Source: Phenylobacterium sp.
Lineage (GTDB): Bacteria > Pseudomonadota > Alphaproteobacteria > Caulobacterales > Caulobacteraceae
Length of the DNA stretch: 64,000 nucleotides
Assembly (NCBI RefSeq): GCF_030697305.1
Contig: NZ_JAUYQL010000135.1
Coordinates: 1-64,000, forward strand
Direction of reading: 5' to 3'
Part shown: piece after piece, positions 56,563 through 64,000 of the stretch
Numbering within the stretch: position 1 is the stretch's first letter
Layout of the letters: each line of letters opens with the position of its first letter
Program-made: the position numbers and the translations under genes
Notes under the pieces: generated by a model
The model's database searches: none
What the model saw: only the letters and a program-made list of their open reading frames with translations
Told to the model about the DNA's origin: nothing

Positions 56563-57507
56563 ATGCCATTGAAGGTCGCTGTTCAGATGGACCCCCTGGA
56601 GGGGATCAATATCGAAGGCGACACGACCTTCCTGATGATGGAGACCGCCCAGGCCCGCGGCCATTCGCTGTTCGTCTACACGCCCGAAAAGCTGTCCCTG
56701 GAAGAGGGTCGGGTCACCGCCCGTGGCCGCCCGGTCGAGATCCGCCGCACCAAGGGCGACCATGCGACCTTCGGCGACTATCAGCGGTTGAACCTGGAGG
56801 AGGTCGACGTGGTGCTGCTGCGCCAGGATCCGCCCTTCGACATGGCCTACATCACCAGCACCCATCTGCTGGACGTGGTGCACCCGAAGACCCTGGTGGT
56901 GAACAACCCCACCGAGGTGCGCAATGCGCCGGAGAAGCTGTTCGTCACCGGCTTTCCGGGCGTGCAACCGCCGACCCTGATCACCTCCGACGTCGAGGCG
57001 ATCTACGACTTCCGCGCGCGCCAGGGCGACATCGTTTTGAAGCCGCTGTACGGCGGCGGCGGGTCGGGCGTGGCCCGGCTGTTGGCGGACGATCCCAACC
57101 TCGACGCCCTGCTGGAGCTGCACGCGATGATCGGCCGCGAGCCGGTGATCGCCCAGAAGTTCATCCCCGCCGTGGTCAAGGGCGACAAGCGGATCCTGCT
57201 GGTCGACGGCGAACCGGTGGGCGCGGTCAACCGGGTGCCCAACGCAGGCCAGATCCGCTCCAACCTGCGGGTCGGCGGGCGGGCTGAGGCTGTGGAGCTG
57301 ACCGCACGCGACCTGGAGCTCTGCGCGATCATCGGCCCAGAGCTGAAGCGCCGGGGCCTGCTGTTCGTCGGCATCGACGTGATCGGCGAGTTCCTGACCG
57401 AGATCAACGTCACCTCCCCTACCGGCGCCCAGCAGCTCAAGCGCTTCACCGGCATAGACGCCACCGAAAAGCTCTGGGAACGCATCGAAGCGATCCGCGC
57501 CAGTTAG
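56563..57507 (+). CDS. gshB: Glutathione synthase
   Basis: ATP-grasp ligase joining gamma-glutamylcysteine and glycine. The 314-residue product starts [20 protein letters not shown], the N-terminus of bacterial GshB, with [38 protein letters not shown] (glycine-rich loop) and [21 protein letters not shown] (metal site) following. I use the ATG at 56563, with AGGAAG before it. Last gene of the rsmI cluster. Confidence 0.97.
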   Translation: MPLKVAVQMDPLEGINIEGDTTFLMMETAQARGHSLFVYTPEKLSLEEGRVTARGRPVEIRRTKGDHATFGDYQRLNLEEVDVVLLRQDPPFDMAYITSTHLLDVVHPKTLVVNNPTEVRNAPEKLFVTGFPGVQPPTLITSDVEAIYDFRARQGDIVLKPLYGGGGSGVARLLADDPNLDALLELHAMIGREPVIAQKFIPAVVKGDKRILLVDGEPVGAVNRVPNAGQIRSNLRVGGRAEAVELTARDLELCAIIGPELKRRGLLFVGIDVIGEFLTEINVTSPTGAQQLKRFTGIDATEKLWERIEAIRAS

Positions 57508-57568
57508 AGACCCATTTCCGACGATAGCCTCCTCGTCCCGACCAACGCTGGGAACAGAACTCGAATTA

Positions 57569-57607
57569 TCAACCAATCAGTTGACTCTCAATCGATCAGT
57601 TGATTGA
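57569..57607 (+). promoter_or_regulatory. Two dyad operators before the ArsR gene
   Basis: TCAAC-N6-GTTGA at 57569-57584 and TCAATC-N8-GATTGA at 57588-57607 lie within 45 bp of the ArsR start. Both share the half-site TCAA(T/C)C, as expected for a dimeric ArsR-type repressor acting on its own operon. Confidence 0.6.
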
Positions 57608-57614
57608 TTGAGGC

Positions 57615-58016
57615 ATGGACGTTCTGCCTCTGACTTTGCGCGACGACCCGGCCCCGGATGAGGCCCAGCAGCTCGATGCGGTGTTCTTCGCGCTCTCAGA
57701 CCCGGTGCGCCGCGCCATCCTCGAACGGCTGGACGCCGGCGCCCTGCTGGTCTCGGAGATCGCCGAGCCCTTCGAGATCTCGCTGCAGGCGGTGTCGCGT
57801 CACATCCACGTGCTGGTGCGCGCAGGCCTGGTGCGTCAGGCGCGCAGCGGCCGGGTTAGCCGTTGCACCCTGGACGCCGCGCCGATCTACGCCGCCGCCC
57901 TGTGGATGAACCGCTACGCCAAGTACTGGCAGGCCGGCTTCGACGCCCTCGCCCAACACCTGCTGCGCATCGACGAGACGCGCGGCTCGACGATCCAAGA
58001 CAAGGGAGACGAATGA
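57615..58016 (+). CDS. ArsR-family (SmtB-like HTH) transcriptional regulator
   Basis: 133 residues. DAVFFALSDPVRRAILERLDAGALLVSEIAEPFEISLQAVSRHIHVLVRAGLVR (parts) is the winged helix. It lacks a clear metal-binding ELCVCDL motif, so it may sense something other than a metal. Overlaps the DUF899 gene by 4 bp and carries two upstream operators. This ArsR-DUF899 pairing recurs in proteobacteria. Confidence 0.9.
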   Translation: MDVLPLTLRDDPAPDEAQQLDAVFFALSDPVRRAILERLDAGALLVSEIAEPFEISLQAVSRHIHVLVRAGLVRQARSGRVSRCTLDAAPIYAAALWMNRYAKYWQAGFDALAQHLLRIDETRGSTIQDKGDE

Positions 58017-58585
58017 TGGACTACGCCCAGACCCGCGAGACCCTCTCCGGCCATCGCGCCCGCATCGAAGCGCTGCGCGCCGAGATGCGCCAGATCCAGG
58101 CCGACGTCACCCCGCAGCCGGTGGCCGACTATGAGCTCAGCGGCCCAGGCGGCCCGGTGCGGTTGTCGGATTTGTTCGGGGCCAAGGACGACCTGTTCGT
58201 CATCCACAACATGGGGACCGGCTGTCCCGCCTGCACCATGTGGGCGGACGGCTTCAACGGCGTCTACGACCACCTGGCCGATCGCGCCGCCTTCGTGGTC
58301 TCCAGCCCCAACACGCCGGACGTCCAGCGCGCGTTCGCCGCCGGCCGCGGCTGGCGTTTCCCGATGGTCAGTCACCAGGGCACCAGCTTCGCCGCCGACA
58401 TGGGCTATCACCGCAATGGCGGCTGGCAGCCGGGGCTGTCGGTCTTTCAGCGCCAGGGCGATCAGATCCTGCGCGTGTCGGACACGGAGCTCGGGCCGAA
58501 CGACGACTTCTGCTCCGCCTGGCACATGTTCGCCATGCTGCCGCAGGGCGCGGCCGGCTGGTTTCCAAAGTTCAATTACGTCTGA
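58013..58585 (+). CDS. DUF899 thioredoxin-like protein
   Basis: 190 residues. MDYAQTRETLSGHRARIEALRAEMRQIQ then GPVRLSDLFGAKDDLFVIHNMGTGCPACTMWADGFNGVYDHL: the CPAC pair is a thioredoxin-like redox motif. WFPKFNYV ends it as in the family. Role not established. Regulated with ArsR by the operators upstream. Starts at one of two tandem ATGs (58013 or 58016). Confidence 0.88.
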   Translation: MMDYAQTRETLSGHRARIEALRAEMRQIQADVTPQPVADYELSGPGGPVRLSDLFGAKDDLFVIHNMGTGCPACTMWADGFNGVYDHLADRAAFVVSSPNTPDVQRAFAAGRGWRFPMVSHQGTSFAADMGYHRNGGWQPGLSVFQRQGDQILRVSDTELGPNDDFCSAWHMFAMLPQGAAGWFPKFNYV

Positions 58586-58779
58586 GGCTCAGCTTATGTG
58601 ATGCTACGATCACGCTCCGGACGGGCAGGACTACGGCACAGCTAGGTTGTGAGTCGAAGTGGTGGCGCTAGAGCGCAGAAACCACTGATCTTCCCGATAA
58701 GTTCATCATTTGTTCTTGATCCGAACCGCGTTCTGCGGCAGCCTTGTGGATAACTCAAGGCGTCAATAAGCGGGGAATG

Positions 58780-60312
58780 ATGGTCGCGCGGGTGGTCACC
58801 TTGGCCTTTCAAGGGGTTGAGGCGCGGCGCGTCGACGTCGAGGTCCAGCTGACCGGCGGCGAGGTCAAGTTCATGCTGGTCGGCCTGGGCGACAAGGCTG
58901 TCGCCGAAAGCCGCGAACGGGTGCGCGCCGCCTTCGCAGGCCTGGGCCTGGCCATGCCGGCCAGGCGGATCATCGCCAACCTCGCGCCGGCCGACCTGCC
59001 TAAGGAGGGCAGCCACTACGACCTGCCGATCGCGCTCGCGGTGATGGCCTCGATGGGCGTGATCCCGCCCGACGCCCTGGCCGGATGGGCGGCGGTGGGC
59101 GAACTCTCGTTAGACGGCCGCATCGTCGGCGTGGCCGGGGCGCTGCCCGCCGCGGTCGCCGCCGGATCGATGGATCTCGGCCTGATCTGCCCGAAGGACT
59201 GCGGGGCCGAGGCCGCCTGGGCCGGCGACGTGCGCTTGCTGGCCGCGCCGTCGCTGGTGGCGGTGATCAACCATTTCCGCGGAACCCAGATGCTGTCGCC
59301 TCCGAAGCCCGGGCCGATGGTCGACGGTGCGCGCGTACCCGACCTGCGCGAGGTCAAGGGTCAGGAACAGGCCAAGCGCGCGCTGGAGATCGCCGCGGCC
59401 GGCGGCCACAACCTGCTGTTCTGCGGCCCGCCGGGGTCTGGCAAGTCGATGATGGCCGCGCGCCTACCGGGTCTTTTGCCGCCGCTGACGCCGGAGGAGC
59501 TGCTGCAGACCTCGATGGTTCATTCCATCGCCGGCCTGATCGCCAAGGGCGAGCTGACCCGGGCGAGACCCTTCCGCACGCCGCACCACTCAGCCAGCAT
59601 GGCGGCGCTGACCGGCGGCGGGATCAAGGCCAAGCCCGGCGAGGTTTCGCTGGCGCACAATGGCGTGCTGTTCCTCGACGAGTTGCCGGAGTTCTCCGCC
59701 CAGGCGCTGGATAGCCTGCGCCAACCGCTGGAGACCGGCGAGGTGGTGGTCGCCCGCGCCAACGCCCACGTGCGCTACCCGGCGCGTTTCCAGCTCATCG
59801 CGGCGATGAACCCGTGCCGTTGCGGCAATGGCGGGGCCGGCCGCGGCGCCTGCGGGCGCGCGCCGCGCTGCCAGTCGGACTACCAGGGCAAGGTGTCGGG
59901 CCCGATGATGGACCGCATCGACCTGCAGGTGGACGTGCCGCCGGTCACGGCAGCCGACCTCGCACTGCCGCCGCCGGCCGAGGGCACCGCCGAAGGCGCC
60001 GCCCGCGTGCTGGCCGCGCGGCGCCTGCAGGCCGATCGCGCAGCGCAGGCCGGAAACGGCGCGGCTGCGCTGAACGCCCAGGCGGACGGAGACTTCCTGG
60101 ACGCTATCGCCGCCATGGACGCCCCTGCCCGCGCGCTGCTGTCGCGCGCCGCGGAGGCCGGCAACCTGACCGCCCGCGGCTGGATCCGTACGCTCCGGCT
60201 TGCCCGCACCATCGCCGACCTGGAAGGCGAGCCGTCGGTGCGCCGCCTCCACATCGCCGAGGCGCTCATCTACCGACGCGTGTCGCCGGGGATGGTGATG
60301 TCGGGCGCTTGA
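58780..60312 (+). CDS. YifB family magnesium-chelatase-like AAA ATPase
   Basis: About 510 residues. An N-terminal Lon-like domain (VEVQLTGGEVKFMLVGLGDKAVAESRERVRAAF in part), an AAA core with Walker A GPPGSGKS and the GVLFLDELPEF Walker B, and ZnF-like CRCGNGGAGRGACGRAPRCQSDY in the C-domain. The family is related to competence protein ComM, which assists branch migration during natural transformation. ATG at 58780 follows GGGGA at better spacing than the one 3 bp earlier. Confidence 0.94.
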   Translation: MVARVVTLAFQGVEARRVDVEVQLTGGEVKFMLVGLGDKAVAESRERVRAAFAGLGLAMPARRIIANLAPADLPKEGSHYDLPIALAVMASMGVIPPDALAGWAAVGELSLDGRIVGVAGALPAAVAAGSMDLGLICPKDCGAEAAWAGDVRLLAAPSLVAVINHFRGTQMLSPPKPGPMVDGARVPDLREVKGQEQAKRALEIAAAGGHNLLFCGPPGSGKSMMAARLPGLLPPLTPEELLQTSMVHSIAGLIAKGELTRARPFRTPHHSASMAALTGGGIKAKPGEVSLAHNGVLFLDELPEFSAQALDSLRQPLETGEVVVARANAHVRYPARFQLIAAMNPCRCGNGGAGRGACGRAPRCQSDYQGKVSGPMMDRIDLQVDVPPVTAADLALPPPAEGTAEGAARVLAARRLQADRAAQAGNGAAALNAQADGDFLDAIAAMDAPARALLSRAAEAGNLTARGWIRTLRLARTIADLEGEPSVRRLHIAEALIYRRVSPGMVMSGA

Positions 60313-60317
60313 CGCGT

Positions 60318-60602
60318 TCAATCGTCCGCGGCGCGGCGCAGCACCTTCAGCGTGCCGGGCTCCAGCCTGACGTCGAACACCTTGCCATCGGCAGTGCGCG
60401 CGTCGTCGATGTCCCAGACCGGCTGACGGATCGGTCGGTCGTCGTCGTACTCGATCTCCTCCCAGGCCACGAAGCCCTCGGCGCGAAGCACCTTTTCAAT
60501 CGCCGCCTGCTCCTGTGGCGTCGGCGCGCGATCCTTGGCGAGCGTCGGGCTCGCGAGAAGGGCGACTGAACCGGAGAGTATGGCGAGGGCGACAATGCGC
60601 AT
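60318..60602 (-). CDS. Small periplasmic PepSY-like protein
   Basis: 94 residues with a signal peptide (MRIVALAILSGSVALLASPTLA). The mature part VLRAEGFVAWEEIEYDDDRPIRQPVWDIDDARTADGKVFDVRLEPGTLKVL matches the PepSY fold (helix followed by two strands with an acidic middle). Found in many exported regulators of unknown ligand. Confidence 0.8.
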   Translation of the reverse strand: MRIVALAILSGSVALLASPTLAKDRAPTPQEQAAIEKVLRAEGFVAWEEIEYDDDRPIRQPVWDIDDARTADGKVFDVRLEPGTLKVLRRAADD

Positions 60603-60686
60603 GAGAGGCGTTCCTAAGGCGGTTGGATGCTGCGAAACGGCTCATGGCGGCGCGCGTTCCAATCCGCCCGGGCGCGGCTTGGCCGC

Positions 60687-61163
60687 CTAGCGTCGGGTGT
60701 CGCCGATAGCAGGATCGAACCCCATCGCCAGTTCGACCTCGGCCCGACGCCGCGCCGCCCGGTAGGTCCATGTGCCGACCGCCAGCGGGACCAACAGCAG
60801 GTAGCCCCAGAGCACGCCGGCGCTGTAGTAGACCCAGTTGCCCAGCGTGCGGTCGAGCATCTGGGCGACGTGGGTGACCACCGCCAGCAGTTGGAACGCC
60901 GCCGCGCAGATCGGCCAGTAGCGGTCGCTCCTCAGGGCGAGCCAGATCAGCACCGCGAACACCAGGATGTCGACCACCGTGGTGGTCCAGCGCAGGTGGA
61001 GCCACTGATCGTCCGGCAACAGCACCGCGATCATCCAGCCCACGAAGATGGCCGCCGCACCGATGCGCTCGGACGGCCCCCCACGCCAGCCGGCGTTGGC
61101 GCAGACGCCGCAGATCGCGACCCACCAAAGCCAGTGGGGCAGTTGCAGGCTCGCCAGGCTCAT
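60687..61163 (-). CDS. Hypothetical membrane protein
   Basis: 158 residues with four to five hydrophobic helices (LPHWLWWVAICGVCANAG..., IWLALRSDRYWPICAAAFQLL, LLLVPLAVGTW). No family recognised. The ATG at 61163 lies just after the hairpin at 61171-61198. Function unknown. Confidence 0.75.
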   Translation of the reverse strand: MSLASLQLPHWLWWVAICGVCANAGWRGGPSERIGAAAIFVGWMIAVLLPDDQWLHLRWTTTVVDILVFAVLIWLALRSDRYWPICAAAFQLLAVVTHVAQMLDRTLGNWVYYSAGVLWGYLLLVPLAVGTWTYRAARRRAEVELAMGFDPAIGDTRR

Positions 61164-61170
61164 AACGAAA

Positions 61171-61198
61171 GTGGGCCCTCGTTCGCACGAGGGCCCAC
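61171..61198 (-). terminator. Hairpin between the two minus-strand genes
   Basis: A perfect 12-bp stem GTGGGCCCTCGT / ACGAGGGCCCAC closed by a 4-base loop, followed on the minus strand by CTTTCGTT. Placed after the gene at 61240 and before the next start, so probably ends its transcript. Confidence 0.6.
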
Positions 61199-61239
61199 AC
61201 TGGCAGACGGTCAGGTCTTATGAAACCCGAGCGCGAACC

Positions 61240-61593
61240 TTAGGCGGCGCGGACGGTGCGCAGGCGAGCCGCGATGCCGCCTTCGACCGGAGGCTTGTCG
61301 CCGCCTTCGTCGCCCAGGGCGACAGCGCCCAGGCCGATTTGGCTTTGCGCGACGCTGAGTTCCTTGTGGGTCTCGACGATGGCGCGGCGCGCTTCGGTCA
61401 GCGCCATGATCGCCTGGCTGGCGCGTTCGACAGCGCCTTGACCGATCAGAGCCGAGAGACCGGCTTGCGCGCGCATCGACGGCATGACGCCGGTCAGCGT
61501 GGCGGTTTTGCTGAGCGCCGCGTCGATGGCGGCCTCGGCTTGGAACAGAGCATCGGCGATGTTTTCGGCGATGGCGCGGCGTTGCTTGAGCAT
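61240..61593 (-). CDS. Hypothetical helical protein
   Basis: 117 residues, largely helical and Ala-rich: AIAENIADALFQAEAAIDAALSKTA and VERASQAIMALTEARRAIVETHKEL (parts) form amphipathic helices. Reminiscent of short Caulobacterales proteins of unknown role. No signal peptide. Confidence 0.7.
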   Translation of the reverse strand: MLKQRRAIAENIADALFQAEAAIDAALSKTATLTGVMPSMRAQAGLSALIGQGAVERASQAIMALTEARRAIVETHKELSVAQSQIGLGAVALGDEGGDKPPVEGGIAARLRTVRAA

Positions 61594-61665
61594 GAGTTTT
61601 CTCCCGCGCGCCGAAATGGCACGGCGCGCCCCTAGGTTGACGTTGATTTCAAAAGTCGAGCCGGA

Positions 61666-62427
61666 TCAGGTCCGGACGAGGGCTCGCGCCAGGTCTTGAA
61701 GGGCGTGAAGCCCGGCAAGCACCGCGCCGAAAGCAAGCGCCGTCAAAATCGCGACGCCTACGATCGCCCCCAGGCGAGCAAGCGGGCCTAGGTCATTTCG
61801 TCCGACCCTTCCCCGATCCCAGGCCTGAAATTCTCGTCGAGGAGAACCCAGGTGAGGCAGAGGATTTCCCGCAGCACCATCTCGGGCGGCTTGAAGGCGC
61901 TCAGTTTGCGTGTGGCCGATACTAAATGGCGAGCCATCTCCGCTTGCATCTCGGTTGCGGCCAGATCGACGAGCTGTCGTTCCAGCTGCACCCATGAGAA
62001 AGTCGGTGTCGTTTCCTCCGAGCTGTTGGGCGCGGGCCAGCGCTGCTCGAATTCGTCGATCTCCCGACGAAGACGAATCGCCCTGCCGATCGCCACCCTG
62101 TTCCCGAAGTTCTGCCGTTCGCCCATAGGCCGCCTCTCCCGATGCGTCCTCATCGGGCCAGGAGAACTCAGGGCTGTCTGTCCTGATTGCGTCGTGTCCT
62201 GATGCGATCAGGACAGCCGGGTCACGCTCGCGCGCCGCCAGCAGCTTGGCCGCCGCGTAGCGGTCGTCGACGCCGAGTTTACGGCGCGCACGGTCGCAGT
62301 AGGTGTCGACGGAATTCTTCGACATCCCCAACTCGCGGGCGATCTGCTTCGAACTGAGATGCTGATCGACGAGGCGCAGACATTCCCGTTCCCGCGGGGT
62401 CAGCAGCTCGACGCGATCAGCGGTCAT
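61666..62427 (-). CDS. LuxR-type HTH protein with C-terminal membrane helix
   Basis: 253 residues in one frame. ELLTPRERECLRLVDQHLSSKQIARELGMSKNSVDTYCDRARRKLGVDDR (parts) is a clean LuxR HTH, and the C-terminus RNDLGPLARLGAIVGVAILTALAFGAVL is a membrane helix, an architecture common in Caulobacterales. The linker (about residues 85-205), however, has third-position GC of only 37/80 in a hand count over 61861-62100 and reads as low-complexity sequence; another gene in a different frame appears to occupy it. Either a long disordered linker over a nested gene, or two frameshifts. Confidence 0.6.
   Translation of the reverse strand: MTADRVELLTPRERECLRLVDQHLSSKQIARELGMSKNSVDTYCDRARRKLGVDDRYAAAKLLAARERDPAVLIASGHDAIRTDSPEFSWPDEDASGEAAYGRTAELREQGGDRQGDSSSSGDRRIRAALARAQQLGGNDTDFLMGAAGTTARRSGRNRDASGDGSPFSIGHTQTERLQAARDGAAGNPLPHLGSPRREFQAWDRGRVGRNDLGPLARLGAIVGVAILTALAFGAVLAGLHALQDLARALVRT
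61788..62126 (-). CDS. Nested same-strand gene inside the LuxR-type frame
   Basis: 112 residues, MGERQNFGNRVAIGRAIRL...EMVLREILCLTWVLLDENFRP, well-formed amphipathic helices. The ATG at 62126 has a strong GGGAGAGG six bases upstream. Hand count of GC by codon position over 61861-62100 gives 52/80, 37/80, 59/80 for positions 1, 2 and 3, the pattern of a coding frame in a GC-rich genome; the LuxR frame gives the reversed 59, 52, 37. So the composition of this stretch follows this frame. No family recognised. Confidence 0.65.
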   Translation of the reverse strand: MGERQNFGNRVAIGRAIRLRREIDEFEQRWPAPNSSEETTPTFSWVQLERQLVDLAATEMQAEMARHLVSATRKLSAFKPPEMVLREILCLTWVLLDENFRPGIGEGSDEMT

Positions 62428-62544
62428 GGTTGAAATGCTCGCATAAGGCGAACAGTACACGACTGATCGCGTTTTTCGTCTAGTTTGCCTTTAAGTCGGC
62501 CAAACGGCCGCACGCCCGTTCAGTTATCGACGTTAGAGACATTG

Positions 62545-62982
62545 ATGCAACCCAAAGAGGCGGCTCCACCGGAGCCCATCGATTTGGCCATAGGCGCACG
62601 CATACGCGCCCGTCGCCGCCAGCTCGGCCTCAGCCAGGGCGAACTGGCCTCGGTGATCGGCGTGTCGTTCCAGCAGGTGCAGAAGTACGAGCGCGGCGCG
62701 AATCGCGTTTCGGGCTCCACCCTGGTGTCGACGGCGTCGGCGCTGGAGACCACCGTCGGCTGGCTGGTCGGCGAGGAAGGCTTCAGCGCCCAGAGCGACG
62801 ACGTGTTCGAAGCCCTGGCCACGCCTGGCGCGCTGGAGATTCTGCATGCCTATGCGGCGATCCCCAGCGCGCGGGCCCGCGCAGCCCTGCTGACCCTGGC
62901 CCAGGAGATGACCGAGGCCGCCCTGGCCGAGGCCGCCGCGGGCGCAGGGTCCCTGGCCGAGACCGAAGTCTCGCCGGCTTGA
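62545..62982 (+). CDS. XRE-family helix-turn-helix regulator
   Basis: 145 residues. IGARIRARRRQLGLSQGELASVIGVSFQQVQKYERGANRVS (parts) is the XRE HTH, the type common in alphaproteobacteria with a C-terminal helical segment of unknown use. ATG at 62545 (a longer in-frame start at 62485 is not supported). It precedes the kinase gene at 63018 by 35 bp, so they may be co-transcribed. Confidence 0.92.
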   Translation: MQPKEAAPPEPIDLAIGARIRARRRQLGLSQGELASVIGVSFQQVQKYERGANRVSGSTLVSTASALETTVGWLVGEEGFSAQSDDVFEALATPGALEILHAYAAIPSARARAALLTLAQEMTEAALAEAAAGAGSLAETEVSPA

Positions 62983-63017
62983 CCGAGCGTTAAGCCGCCG
63001 CGGCTAAGCTGCGGGTC

Positions 63018-64000
63018 ATGAAACGCACCGTCCAGCCGCGTCGCGGCGCGAAGGTCCAGGCCGGCGTCGCCGCGGGCCAGCTCGCAGCGCTCAGCCATGA
63101 GTTCCGAACCCCGTTGAACGGCGTGCTCGGCATGGCGCGACTGCTGGAAGGCACCCGTCTGACCGCCGAACAGCGCGCCTACGTCGCCGCCCTGCGCGAA
63201 AGCGGCGAGCATCTGCTTGGCCTGGTCAACGACCTGCTGGATTTCGCCAAGCTGGGCGAGGGCAAGGTCGAGCTGCATCCTGCGTCCGTCGACGTGGAAG
63301 CGTTGCTGCGCCAGGTCTGCGAGCTGTTGTCCCCCCGCGCCCGGGAAAAGGGTCTTGAGATCGCCTGGGCGGTTCCGCCCGCCGCCGGCCGGATTCTGGC
63401 CGACGAGGGACGCGTGCGTCAGATCCTGCTCAACTTCGCCGGCAACGCCGTCAAGTTCACCGAGGCCGGCGGCGTGCTGGTGACCGCCGAGCGCACCGTC
63501 CAAGGCGCGACCCGGTTCATCGTCGCCGACACCGGCCCAGGCGTGCCGGTCGCCGCTCGCGACCGGGTGTTCGAGGCTTACGCCCAGGCCGATCCGCACG
63601 CGGCCTCCCTGGGCGGCGCGGGCCTGGGCCTGGCGATCGCCCGACGGCTGGCCCATGCCATGGACGGCGAGGTCGGCGTCGAAAGCCCCGCCGGCGGCGG
63701 CGCGACCTTCTGGTTCGAAGCACGGTTCGACGTCGTCCCGGATTCTGAGAACGACGCGACGCTGACCGGGCGGGTCGTCGGCGTCGCCTCGCCCAGCGCC
63801 ATCGTGCGCGAGGGCGCACGCCGTCAGATCGAAGCCAGCGACGGCCGCGCGGTGGTCGCCGACAATCTCGAAACCCTGTCGCGACGCGCCCCGAAGGACG
63901 CGGTGCTGCTGGTCGACCACGCCCTGGCGCCGGCCGGCCGGGCGTTGCGCCCTCCTGAAGGCCGCGCGGCGGTGATCCTGCTGGCGCCCGACGAGCGCGG
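63018..64000 (+). CDS. Soluble sensor histidine kinase, cut by the window end
   Basis: About 327 residues visible, continuing past the window. HisKA H-box QLAALSHEFRTPLNGVLG with His27, N-box FAGNAVKFTEAGG, G1 DTGPGVP and G2 GAGLGLAIARRL are intact. No membrane or sensor domain precedes the H-box, so it is cytosolic. After the ATPase domain the sequence continues RVVGVASPSAIVREGARRQIE, probably a degenerate receiver; downstream domains are out of view. Follows the XRE gene. Confidence 0.92.
   Translation, partial: MKRTVQPRRGAKVQAGVAAGQLAALSHEFRTPLNGVLGMARLLEGTRLTAEQRAYVAALRESGEHLLGLVNDLLDFAKLGEGKVELHPASVDVEALLRQVCELLSPRAREKGLEIAWAVPPAAGRILADEGRVRQILLNFAGNAVKFTEAGGVLVTAERTVQGATRFIVADTGPGVPVAARDRVFEAYAQADPHAASLGGAGLGLAIARRLAHAMDGEVGVESPAGGGATFWFEARFDVVPDSENDATLTGRVVGVASPSAIVREGARRQIEASDGRAVVADNLETLSRRAPKDAVLLVDHALAPAGRALRPPEGRAAVILLAPDER

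Overview
The window is a chromosomal, high-GC segment from an alphaproteobacterium, most likely Caulobacteraceae (Caulobacter/Phenylobacterium type). The pointers are an FzlA-type cell-division protein with Trp38 and Asp227 in the expected places, a class I lysyl-tRNA synthetase, an Hsp20-DUF1150 pair, the aroA-cmk-rpsA and rph/rdgB/hemW blocks, and GANTC (CcrM-type) sites upstream of dnaA. The placement is inferred from recognised families; no search was run.

Layout. 1-3.9 kb: the aroA-cmk-rpsA operon (minus strand; rpsA carries an in-frame amber codon close to the window edge), then a TIGR02300 acidic protein and tRNA-Ala(GGC). 3.9-5.76 kb: a small, lower-GC island (LysR regulator and a small ORF) bounded by the tRNA-Ala 3' half and a 45/49 copy of it, which looks like the remnant of an element integrated at the tRNA. 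5.8-12.9 kb: small metabolic and envelope genes, an Hsp20-DUF1150 pair, ammonium transporter, sirtuin. 12.9-15.6 kb: an orphan m5C methyltransferase and Vsr mismatch endonuclease flanking cysteine synthase. 15.6-23.3 kb: hybrid histidine kinase, OsmC, acyl-CoA dehydrogenase with MerR regulator and operator, class I LysRS, two PaaI-type thioesterases. 23.4-29.9 kb: a DNA-repair pair (MBL exonuclease and ATP-dependent ligase) split by a DUF4349 lipoprotein gene, then an ABC exporter and a heptose-bisphosphate phosphatase. 29.9-38.1 kb: peptide-type ABC ATPase, nucleotidyltransferase, GNAT/CelD-like protein, threonine dehydratase, FKBP, ArgE-type deacetylase, GT2 and RfbC.

38.08-38.49 kb holds a compact unit: a frameshifted GIY-YIG nuclease gene enclosed by long inverted copies of a palindromic repeat, one copy of which supplies the C-terminal tail of QueG. 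38.4-48.4 kb is replication and division: queG-fzlA, a CDF transporter, rpsT, dnaA, and convergently the dnaN-recF-gyrB operon. A BrnT/BrnA toxin-antitoxin pair, hrcA-grpE, rph, rdgB-hemW and rsmI-yraN-SirB1-gshB follow. The right end has an ArsR-DUF899 operon with two dyad operators, YifB, small envelope genes, a LuxR-type regulator whose linker contains a second, better-supported same-strand gene in another frame (61788-62126), an XRE regulator, and a soluble histidine kinase cut by the window end.

The most unusual observations are the GIY-YIG/palindrome unit, the out-of-frame nested gene inside the LuxR-type ORF, the tRNA-Ala-bounded island, and the amber codon in rpsA.
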